NCBI GenBank assembly: GCA_964609515.1
Contig: CAZSTZ010000125.1
Location: 1-18,531 of the forward strand
DNA: 18,531 nt
Direction of reading: 5' to 3'
Source: CALKCV01 sp964609515
GTDB taxonomy: Bacteria > Cyanobacteriota > Cyanobacteriia > Cyanobacteriales > Microcoleaceae
Part shown: positions 6,370 to 13,194 of the stretch, piece after piece
Position numbering within the stretch: the first letter of the stretch is position 1
How the letters are laid out: the number at the start of each line of letters is the position of its first letter
Made by a program: the position numbers and the translations under genes
The notes under the pieces: generated by a model
The model's input: the letters and a program-made list of their open reading frames with translations, nothing else
The model's database searches: none
Told to the model about the DNA's origin: nothing

Positions 6370-7564
6370 AATGGTGCCCCTGACTGGCAACAACCTCTGC
6401 ACCTCGGCTCAAAATATTCGCGGAGTTTTGAATTTAACGCAGAGCGATCGCTGTCTGAACGTAATGCCCCTATTCCACATTCACGGACTCATCGGGGCCT
6501 TGCTGTCATCTTTAAGTGCCGGGGCCAGCGTGGTTTGTACTCCCGGTTTTGACGCCACCCAATTCTTTGACTGGGTAGCCGAATTTAAGCCAACCTGGTA
6601 TTCGGCAGTTCCCACCATGCACCAAGCCATTCTGGCACGGGTCGCAGAAAATCGCCAGCTCTTAGCCCAATCTCAAATTCGCTTCATTCGTTCTTCCTCT
6701 GCCCCCTTGCCGCCCCGGGTCATGGCAGAATTAGAAGCAGAATTTAACGCGCCGGTCATCGAATCTTATGGCATGACCGAAGCTTCCCATCAAATGACCA
6801 GCAATCCTTTACCGCCTAAAAATCGCAAACCGGGTTCGGTGGGAATAGCAGCAGGGCCAGAAGTCGCGATTATGGATGAGGCGGGCAACTTACTACCAGG
6901 GGGCGAAGTGGGAGAAGTAGTCATCCGGGGTGCTAATCTCACCTCGGGCTATCATAAAAATCCAACTGCCAATCAAAGCGCCTTTACTAACGGCTGGTTT
7001 AGGACGGGAGACTTGGGTTATTTAGATGAAGAGAACTATCTTTTCCTCAAAGGTCGAATTAAAGAAATTATCAATCGTGGGGGCGAAAAAATTTCCCCGC
7101 GAGAAGTAGATGAAGTGCTTTTAGACCATCCGGCGATCGCCCAAGTTGTCACCTTTGCCGCCCCCCATACTTTATTAGGGGAAGATGTCGCCGTGGCGGT
7201 AGTATTGCAAGAGGGAGCATCGGTAACGGAGGAAGAACTTAAAGAGTTTGCCGCTGCCAGATTGGCTGATTTTAAAATTCCCCGAGTGGTGCTTTTTCTC
7301 GATGAAATTCCCAAAGGCCCCACAGGCAAACGACAGCGCATCGGTTTAGCAGAAAAATTAGGTTTAACCGCTTCCGACCCCACAATTCCCAGGGCAGATT
7401 ACGTTCCACCAGAAACACCAATTCAAACAGAATTGGTAAAAATTTTGTCGGAGATTTTAAGGGTCGATAAAGCGGGCATCTACGATAATTTTTTTAGTAA
7501 AAATTTGGGATTCTATTTTAGCTACGAGAATCGTCAATCAAGTTCGAGAATCGCTGAATGTTGA
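6293..7564 (+). CDS. Acyl-AMP ligase, main part (oxalate-CoA ligase-like; fragment 2)
   Basis: This continues the ligase after the C10 tract; the open frame reaches back to 6188 but is homologous only from about 6293. The ATP-binding motif HTSGTTSRPKMVPLTG, then PLFHIHGLIGALLSSL, TWYSAVPTMHQAIL, RFIRSSSAPL, ESYGMTEASHQMTSNPLP, WFRTGDLGYLD, GRIKEIINRGGEKISP and the catalytic-Lys segment PKGPTGKRQR are all present. The series closely resembles plant AAE3 and yeast Pcs60 oxalate-CoA ligases, judged from memory. After the ligase a carrier-protein domain begins (ELVKILSEILRVDKAGIYDNFF) and is then cut by a second frameshift near 7505. A ligase fused to a carrier suggests direct loading of a small acid onto phosphopantetheine for the downstream NRPS. 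Substrate is inferred, not shown. Confidence 0.82.
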   Translation, partial: NGGGGIAQPEDVALVLHTSGTTSRPKMVPLTGNNLCTSAQNIRGVLNLTQSDRCLNVMPLFHIHGLIGALLSSLSAGASVVCTPGFDATQFFDWVAEFKPTWYSAVPTMHQAILARVAENRQLLAQSQIRFIRSSSAPLPPRVMAELEAEFNAPVIESYGMTEASHQMTSNPLPPKNRKPGSVGIAAGPEVAIMDEAGNLLPGGEVGEVVIRGANLTSGYHKNPTANQSAFTNGWFRTGDLGYLDEENYLFLKGRIKEIINRGGEKISPREVDEVLLDHPAIAQVVTFAAPHTLLGEDVAVAVVLQEGASVTEEELKEFAAARLADFKIPRVVLFLDEIPKGPTGKRQRIGLAEKLGLTASDPTIPRADYVPPETPIQTELVKILSEILRVDKAGIYDNFFSKNLGFYFSYENRQSSSRIAEC

Positions 7565-7727
7565 GTTATCGTTTATCTTCTTTTTTCAAGAAGCAACTGT
7601 GGCAAAAATGGCAGATTTAATTGCTCAAAAGCAGGCAGAAAGTGTTGAGGATGCTGAGATGTCTGGGATGTTAGAAGAGCTTGAGTCTCTCTCCGATGAA
7701 GAAGCCGAAAATCTGCTAAAAAATTAA
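7509..7727 (+). pseudogene. Carrier-protein C-terminal remnant of the ligase gene (fragment 3)
   Basis: In the +1 frame, DSILATRIVNQVRESLNVEL, then FQEATVAKMADLIAQKQAES and an acidic SLSDEEAENLLKN end complete a peptidyl-carrier domain, closing with TAA at 7725-7727. DS is the end of the LGGDS phosphopantetheine motif; a few bases are missing just before it (TTGGGATTCT where LGGDS is expected), so the modified Ser is out of frame with the ligase. The domain cannot be made as part of the ligase without frameshifting. The stop is 49 bp before the next gene. Confidence 0.75.
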
Positions 7728-7776
7728 TAGTAAAGTCGGCGAAAAAAATGAGTAATTTAGCTCTTTTGGAGAAAAA

Positions 7777-8613
7777 ATGGTAGCCAATCGAGGCAGAAGA
7801 TTACAAGAAGAATTGCGACAAAGAGACATCTTTCCTTTTATGGGAGTTTACGATGTTTTTTCAGCTTCAATTGCCGCCAAATATTACGACGGGCTGTTTA
7901 TCAGCGGTTTTAGTTTTGCCGCGAGCTTTTATGGTTTGCCCGATATTGGCTTTATTGCCTGGTCGGATCTCGTTGCCTTCGTTCAAAGGGTAAAAATAGT
8001 AGTTCCCAATGCTTATCTGCTGGTCGATATTGATGATGGCTATGTAGATACTGAAGTAGCTTGTCATGTAGTGACTATGTTGGAAGCGATCGGGGCGGCA
8101 GGGGTAATTATTGAAGACCAAAAACGACCGAGAAAATGCGGTCATTTTGACGGAAAATTGTTGATGGAGTTAGAGGATTTTCTGGAGAAATTAAAAAAAG
8201 TTTTGGCAACTCGAAAAGAGTTATTTGTCGTGGCGAGAACCGATGCCAGCGAAGTCGATGAAATTATTAACAGAGCTAAGGCTTTTGCTGAGGTTGGTGC
8301 TGATGCTATCTTAGCGGACGGACTCAAAGATTTAGAGGTAGTAAAAACTCTAAAGAGTAAAATAGATAAACCCGTGGTATTTAACCAAATAGCAGGGGGG
8401 AAATCTCCAGCTTGCAGTCTGACAGAATTGCGCGAGGCGGGGGTTTCTCTAGTTAATTACAGTACCCCTTGTTTGTTTGCCGCCCAAGAAGCAATGGAAG
8501 CGCAAATGAGATTATTAAAAGAAGGCGATGGTTTGTTATTAAAACGCCAAATTGGCGTGCCGGAATGTACGGCTATTTTGAATGAAAATTTGGCTTTGAG
8601 AAATCAAAGTTAA
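7777..8613 (+). CDS. Isocitrate lyase/PEP mutase superfamily lyase
   Basis: A 278-residue (alpha/beta)8 barrel enzyme with a GGAG Shine-Dalgarno 5 nt before its ATG. Mg-binding residues appear as DIDDGY (D84, D86) and IIEDQ (E113, D114); VARTDA (R154-D156) is conserved. The gating loop reads RKCGH with C121, which marks C-C lyases and hydrolases (2-methylisocitrate lyase, oxaloacetate hydrolase, dimethylmalate or alkylmalate lyases) rather than PEP mutase, which has Asn there. FNQIAGGKSPACSLTELREAG forms the C-terminal substrate loop. The product would be a small 2-oxo or dicarboxylic acid such as pyruvate, glyoxylate or oxalate; which one cannot be read from the sequence. It lies between the carrier-fused ligase and the NRPS (44-49 bp gaps), implying that it supplies the ligase substrate. 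It is the only undamaged gene of the operon. Confidence 0.85.
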   Translation: MVANRGRRLQEELRQRDIFPFMGVYDVFSASIAAKYYDGLFISGFSFAASFYGLPDIGFIAWSDLVAFVQRVKIVVPNAYLLVDIDDGYVDTEVACHVVTMLEAIGAAGVIIEDQKRPRKCGHFDGKLLMELEDFLEKLKKVLATRKELFVVARTDASEVDEIINRAKAFAEVGADAILADGLKDLEVVKTLKSKIDKPVVFNQIAGGKSPACSLTELREAGVSLVNYSTPCLFAAQEAMEAQMRLLKEGDGLLLKRQIGVPECTAILNENLALRNQS

Positions 8614-8657
8614 AAACGGATTGTGATGGTAAAATCGTAACTTTTTTAGGATTTCTA

Positions 8658-11045
8658 ATGAACGACATTAACAAACGAATTGCGACGCTTTCCCCAGCCA
8701 AACGGAAATTGCTAGAGCAGAGACTCCAGCAAAAGGTTAAAACTGCCAAAGGCCAAGGGACAATTCCTCCCAGAGAAAATCCCCAGTCCGCACCCCTGTC
8801 GTTTGCTCAGGAAAGGATGTGGATCTTAGATAGATTAGAACCGGGAAATCCCGCTTACAATCGTCCCACAAATATTCGTCTGGCGGGTTCGCTGAATGTA
8901 GCGGCTCTAGAAAAAGCGATTAACGAAATGGTGAGTCGCCACGAAGTTTTGCGGACTAGCTTCCCGATGAGAGACGGGCAACTGGTTCAGGAAATTGCCC
9001 CCAGTCTGACCGTGAATTTGCCGATAATAGAATTGGAGAGTTTATCTGGCAAGGAACGCGAAGTAGAGGTCGAACGCATTGCAGTGGAAGAGGCACAACA
9101 GAAATTCGACTTATCTAAATTACCTTTAATTACCGCCAAGTTACTGCGACTGGAGGAAGGAGAGCATATACTGTTGCTGACGATGCACCATATTGTCTTT
9201 GATGGTTGGTCGGCGGGGGTTTTGCGCGAAGAACTCGCGGCACATTACGAAGCTTTGGTCGCGGGAAAATCATCACCTCTGCCGCCGCTACCCATTCAAT
9301 ATGCGGACTTTGCGGTTTGGCAGCGACAGCAACTGCAAAGGAAAGGCTTAGAGTCTCAACTTGCTTACTGGAAAAAACAATTAGGCGGCAGTTTGCCAGT
9401 ATTGGAGTTACCTACAGATAGACCTCGCAGTCCAGTGCAGACTTTTCGGGGGGCAAAGCAAAAGCTGTTGTTGCCCCAAAACTTGAGCGACTCTCTCAAG
9501 GAATTGAGTTTGAGGGAGGGGGTAACGCTGTTTATGACTTTGTTGGCGGCGTTTAAAGTCTTGCTTTATCGTTATACGGGGGAGGAAGATATTATCGTCG
9601 GGACTCCGGTGGCGGGTCGCGATCGCTCGGAAATTGAAAACTTGATTGGCATCTTTATCAATACTCTAGTATTTCGCGGCAATATAAATGGTAAGGAGAC
9701 GTTTCGGGAATTGTTAAGTCGAGTGCGTCAAGTAGCATTAGAGGCTTACGAGCATCAGGATTTACCATTCGAGAAATTAGTAGAGGAATTACAGCCAGAC
9801 AGAGACCTCAGTCATACCCCCGTATTTCAAGTTTTATTCCAATTAAGAAATCTTCCCACTTCAACCTTGACAGCAGGAGATATCGCTCTCAAAGAAGTTA
9901 AGTTCGAGCGAGGTATTGCTGCTTTTGATTTAACCCTGGATATTGTAGAAACATCCCAAGGACTTGTTTGTTCCTTTGAATATAACGCCGATTTATTTGA
10001 AGCGGCAACCATTGAGCGGATGGCCGGACATTTCCAAGTTTTGTTATCGGGAATAGCGGTCAATCCAGAACAGCCAGTTTACCAATTACCTTTATTAACA
10101 GAACCAGAAAAACATCAGTTATTAGTTGAATGGAACGATACCGCCACCGATTATCCCCAGGATAAATGTATCCATCAGTTATTTGAAGAGCAAGTAGAAC
10201 TCACCCCCGATGCAGTGGCGGTGGTGTTTGAATCAGAGCAATTAACCTATAGTCAGTTAAATAGTCGGGCGAATCAACTAGCCCATTATTTGCGCGATTT
10301 AGGAGTAGGACCGGAAGTATTGGTGGGGATTTGTGTAGAGCGATCGCTGGAAATGGTGGTGGGATTATTGGGGATTCTCAAAGCAGGTGGAGCTTATGTG
10401 CCGTTAGATCCGAATTATCCTCAAGAACGGCTAACCTATATGTTGTCAGATTCAGAGATAGAGATTTTATTGACCAAACAAGAGTTATTGTCATCTTTAC
10501 CCTCATCTACGATACAGAAGGTGTGTTTGGATAGAGACTGGAACTTAATCGAACTACAGAGTCAATCAAATCTAAATGTAGGTTTAAGTTCCGATAATTT
10601 GGCTTATGTAATTTATACTTCAGGTTCCACAGGACAACCTAAAGGGGTTTTAGTCGAGCATAATGCTCTGGTAAATCACTGTCAAAGTATTCAAAGTGTG
10701 TATTATCTAAAACCAAGCGATCGAGTGCTTCAATTTGCTTCGGCTAACTTCGACCCTTTTATAGAACAAACTATCGTGCCATTAACTGTTGGTGCTGGAG
10801 TGGTAGTGCGTAACGAAGAACTATTGCAAGCATGGCAATTCCAAGAGCAGATTGACAAATATGGAATTAGTGTTATCAACCTACCGCCTGCCTATTGGCA
10901 ACAAGTAATTCAGCAATGGGTTAACGGCACAGAATTAGCACTAAAAGACAGTTTGAGACTGGTTATTATTGGTGGAGATGCTATGCCACCAGAAGCCGTA
11001 AAACGGGAGCATCTCATATTTCCAAAAATACTTTTTTTCTGCTAA
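8658..11045 (+). CDS. NRPS module, N-terminal part: condensation and half of adenylation (interrupted gene)
   Basis: TAGGA lies 6 nt before the ATG. After a linker, the condensation domain (about 45-470) has LSFAQERMWILDRLEPGN and the catalytic HHIVFDGWS (H177, H178, D182). Adenylation begins near 505 (LTYSQLNSRANQLAHYLRDL), with GGAYVPLDPNYPQERL and the ATP loop YTSGSTGQPKG (653-663). Specificity segment FASANFDPFIEQTIVPL gives D at 235 and E at 239 (GrsA numbering), by hand alignment. Native sequence ends at GGDAMPPEAVK (residue 782); the last 13 residues (REHLIFPKILFFC) and the TAA at 11043 come from the inserted element. Deleting the element and one 8-bp duplication joins K782 to LWQTTSLASVRL in frame, giving a 1389-residue C-A-PCP-TE protein. 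As read, the truncated product lacks the second half of the A domain and should be inactive. Confidence 0.9.
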   Translation: MNDINKRIATLSPAKRKLLEQRLQQKVKTAKGQGTIPPRENPQSAPLSFAQERMWILDRLEPGNPAYNRPTNIRLAGSLNVAALEKAINEMVSRHEVLRTSFPMRDGQLVQEIAPSLTVNLPIIELESLSGKEREVEVERIAVEEAQQKFDLSKLPLITAKLLRLEEGEHILLLTMHHIVFDGWSAGVLREELAAHYEALVAGKSSPLPPLPIQYADFAVWQRQQLQRKGLESQLAYWKKQLGGSLPVLELPTDRPRSPVQTFRGAKQKLLLPQNLSDSLKELSLREGVTLFMTLLAAFKVLLYRYTGEEDIIVGTPVAGRDRSEIENLIGIFINTLVFRGNINGKETFRELLSRVRQVALEAYEHQDLPFEKLVEELQPDRDLSHTPVFQVLFQLRNLPTSTLTAGDIALKEVKFERGIAAFDLTLDIVETSQGLVCSFEYNADLFEAATIERMAGHFQVLLSGIAVNPEQPVYQLPLLTEPEKHQLLVEWNDTATDYPQDKCIHQLFEEQVELTPDAVAVVFESEQLTYSQLNSRANQLAHYLRDLGVGPEVLVGICVERSLEMVVGLLGILKAGGAYVPLDPNYPQERLTYMLSDSEIEILLTKQELLSSLPSSTIQKVCLDRDWNLIELQSQSNLNVGLSSDNLAYVIYTSGSTGQPKGVLVEHNALVNHCQSIQSVYYLKPSDRVLQFASANFDPFIEQTIVPLTVGAGVVVRNEELLQAWQFQEQIDKYGISVINLPPAYWQQVIQQWVNGTELALKDSLRLVIIGGDAMPPEAVKREHLIFPKILFFC

Positions 11046-11173
11046 GAGTTCCCTCTTTTCCCGTTCCCTCTTTTCCCGTTCCCTCTTTTCCCGTTCCCCG
11101 TTCCCCGTTCCCCGTTCCCTAAAAGCGTTCAAATTTTGGGTTTATTCTTGCATTGAGATGCTCCCCGTAAAAC
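10997..11173. mobile_element. 161-bp MITE-like insertion with TIRs and 8-bp target duplication
   Basis: Perfect 12-bp terminal inverted repeats GGGAGCATCTCA (11005-11016) and TGAGATGCTCCC (11154-11165) bound a noncoding 161-bp element. The flanking octamer CGTAAAAC is directly repeated at 10997-11004 and 11166-11173. The original site would read GAAGC-CGTAAAAC-TTTGG, restoring the NRPS frame. The core is a pyrimidine-rich array (11047-11120) with three TTCCCTCTTTTCCCG units and several GTTCCCC units, ending TTCCCTAAAAGCG. There is no transposase, so it would move in trans. The 8-bp duplication and GG ends fit, among others, the ISL3 family; that assignment is a guess. Confidence 0.92.
11047..11120. 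repeat. Pyrimidine-rich STRR array inside the MITE
   Basis: TTCCCTCTTTTCCCG repeats three times and GTTCCCC about four times, so the period changes from about 14 to 7. It is closed by TTCCCTAAAAGCG. Confidence 0.85.
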
Positions 11174-12996
11174 TTTGGCAAACAACATCTTTAGCATCGG
11201 TGCGCCTTCTCAATGCCTATGGTCCTACAGAGGCAACCATAACATCAACTATTTTTGAAGTAAACTCTCTAGAAAGTTTTCAGGAGTTTCCCGATAATAT
11301 TTCTATCGGACGACCGATAAGCAACACTCAAGTCTATATTTTAGACCAACAATTGCAACCCGTTCCTGTTGGAGTTTTTGGAGAACTACATATTGGGGGA
11401 GATGGATTAGCACGAGGATATCTCAACCGTCGAGAACTTACATCAGAAAAATTCATTCCCAACCCGTTTAGTAACGAACCAAATTCACGTTTGTATAAAA
11501 CAGGCGATTTAGCCCGTTATCTACCCGATGGCAACATCAAATATATTGGCCGCATTGACAACCAAGTAAAAATTCGCGGGTTCCGCATCGAACTGGGAGA
11601 AATAGAAGCAACGCTGGCTCAACACCCGGAAATTAAAGAAGCGGTGGTCATTGCTCGCGAAGACGTTCCAGGGGATAAACGGTTAGTAGCCTATATCGTT
11701 CCAGAGACAAAAGCTCCCACAAAGAGCGAATTGCGTTCTTTCCTCAAACAAAAGCTGCCAGATTATATGCTGCCTTCAGTCTTTATAACCTTAGAATCTC
11801 TACCCCTAACCCCCAACGGCAAAATAGACCGTCGCGCCCTACCCGCACCGGATACTACCAGAGACTCGGAAGCCAAAACCTTTGTCGCACCGAGAAACTC
11901 AATGGAACTGCAACTAGCCCAAATCTGGGAAGGAGTTCTGGGCATCCAACCTATAGGAGTAACGGACAACTTCTTTGAGTTGGGCGGTCACTCCTTGCTG
12001 GCAGTGCGCTTGGTTGCAGAAATAGAAAAAGCGCTCCAGAAAAAACTGCCCTTGGCGGCCCTGTTTCAATTCACAACTATTGCAGAACTGGCCGAACTAC
12101 TATTACTTGAAGAAGTAGAAGAGAGCGACAGCCTCGACGAATCGTTGCCGCCCCTGGAGCCAGAGGATTTTCGCGCTTTGTTAACCATAGTAGCAGGTCG
12201 AGAAGGAACGCGATCGCGACCGGATTCTCTCATGGTTGGTATCCGTACCACAGGGTTAAAGCCGCCGCTGTTTTGCTGCGCTAATGCTGTCAGCGAGATT
12301 TCTCCCCTAGCGGACTATCTAGGTTCCGAGCAACCTTTTTATTTGCTAGAATCGGGTTTTGAGGTTTTCCGAGGAAAAAACAACAAGTTCAAACACAAAC
12401 GGACAGAGGCTAATATTCGAGCTCTCGCCGCTCGTCACGTTCGCGATCTGGAGGCGGTACATCCAGAAGGGCCGTATCTGTTAGCAGGATATTCTTTTGG
12501 GAGATTAGCAGCTTACGAAGTTGCCAAGCAACTACAAGAGCGGGGAAAAACAGTGGCAATGCTGGCCATATTAGACACTCCGGGTTCTGGCTTGATGTAT
12601 CGCTACTATCTGCAAAAGTTACAGCCGAGTCTGATGGCAATGAAAAAGGAATTATTGCGGGGTTCGTTGCTGAGTGTTGCCCGGCAGTCGGGGTCGTTGC
12701 TCTGGGAACTACTGGAGAATTTAACGACGCAAAAGTCGCTTGTGGGAGCGAAGAAAGGAGAGTATCTGATGCAGGGCTACCCGGGCAAAATTACACTGTT
12801 CGTAGCGACCGCGCCGACACTACGCTACATTAAAATCCGAAATCTGCTGTTTCCGGCAATGGGTTGGTCCGACGAACATTCAGTCGAGCTAATCAAAGTT
12901 CCCGGGGACCACTGGAGTATGCTGACCGAACCTCATGTGCGGGTGCTGGCAGATAAGTTCAAGACTTGCATTGATAAGGCAATGGTAGCTGAATAA
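11158..12996 (+). CDS. NRPS module, C-terminal part: adenylation remainder, PCP and thioesterase
   Basis: The ATG at 11158 lies inside the MITE inverted repeat with no Shine-Dalgarno, so it is an accidental start; native coding resumes at LWQTTSLASVRL (from 11172). The A domain continues with NAYGPTEATITST, GELHIGGDGLARGYLN, YKTGDLARYLPDG, GRIDNQVKIRGFRIE and NGKIDRRAL (catalytic Lys 222). The PCP has DNFFELGGHSLL with S279. The thioesterase has GYSFG (S446), ILDTPG (D473) and GDHWSML (H585), a complete Ser-Asp-His set; the residue after GYSFG is Arg, where Gly is usual. The TE would release the product by hydrolysis or cyclisation. It is one gene with the part at 8658-11045, ending the operon 198 bp before the convergent helicase gene. 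On its own this half cannot adenylate. Confidence 0.9.
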   Translation: MLPVKLWQTTSLASVRLLNAYGPTEATITSTIFEVNSLESFQEFPDNISIGRPISNTQVYILDQQLQPVPVGVFGELHIGGDGLARGYLNRRELTSEKFIPNPFSNEPNSRLYKTGDLARYLPDGNIKYIGRIDNQVKIRGFRIELGEIEATLAQHPEIKEAVVIAREDVPGDKRLVAYIVPETKAPTKSELRSFLKQKLPDYMLPSVFITLESLPLTPNGKIDRRALPAPDTTRDSEAKTFVAPRNSMELQLAQIWEGVLGIQPIGVTDNFFELGGHSLLAVRLVAEIEKALQKKLPLAALFQFTTIAELAELLLLEEVEESDSLDESLPPLEPEDFRALLTIVAGREGTRSRPDSLMVGIRTTGLKPPLFCCANAVSEISPLADYLGSEQPFYLLESGFEVFRGKNNKFKHKRTEANIRALAARHVRDLEAVHPEGPYLLAGYSFGRLAAYEVAKQLQERGKTVAMLAILDTPGSGLMYRYYLQKLQPSLMAMKKELLRGSLLSVARQSGSLLWELLENLTTQKSLVGAKKGEYLMQGYPGKITLFVATAPTLRYIKIRNLLFPAMGWSDEHSVELIKVPGDHWSMLTEPHVRVLADKFKTCIDKAMVAE

Positions 12997-13041
12997 GAAG
13001 GCAAAAGGCATATAGGTGTGCGTCCCTCTGCAACAAAACTC

Positions 13042-13131
13042 TAGCAATCCTAAATAATCAAAAAACAGAAAAAAGCTCGCTCAACTCCGTGCCCCGGACA
13101 ATTCCCAATTCCCAAAAAGCGAGGATTGCTA
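13042..13131. repeat. Inverted-repeat-bounded element with STRR-like core
   Basis: TAGCAATCCT (13042-13051) and AGGATTGCTA (13122-13131) are perfect 10-bp inverted repeats 70 bp apart. Between them lie CAATTCCCAATTCCC and the AAAAAGCG junction shared with the two MITE-like elements. A second inverted pair, ATTCCCAATTCC near 13101 and GGAATTGGGAAT near 13179, overlaps it. Located between the convergent NRPS and helicase genes, it could be a small MITE remnant or help end transcription. Confidence 0.5.
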
Positions 13132-13194
13132 TCCCCCTGTTTTTGTCTGTTTGATTGGTTCTGCTGCTTTGGGAGTGAGGAATTGGGAATATCC

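Noticed and set aside
7777..8613. PEP mutase, hence a phosphonate pathway
   Set aside because: The loop has the KCGH Cys of lyases instead of the mutase Asn motif, and no phosphonopyruvate decarboxylase or other phosphonate genes are nearby.
11158..11171. ATG at 11158 as a genuine start of a separate NRPS protein
   Set aside because: It lies in the MITE inverted repeat without an RBS, and it begins mid-adenylation domain.
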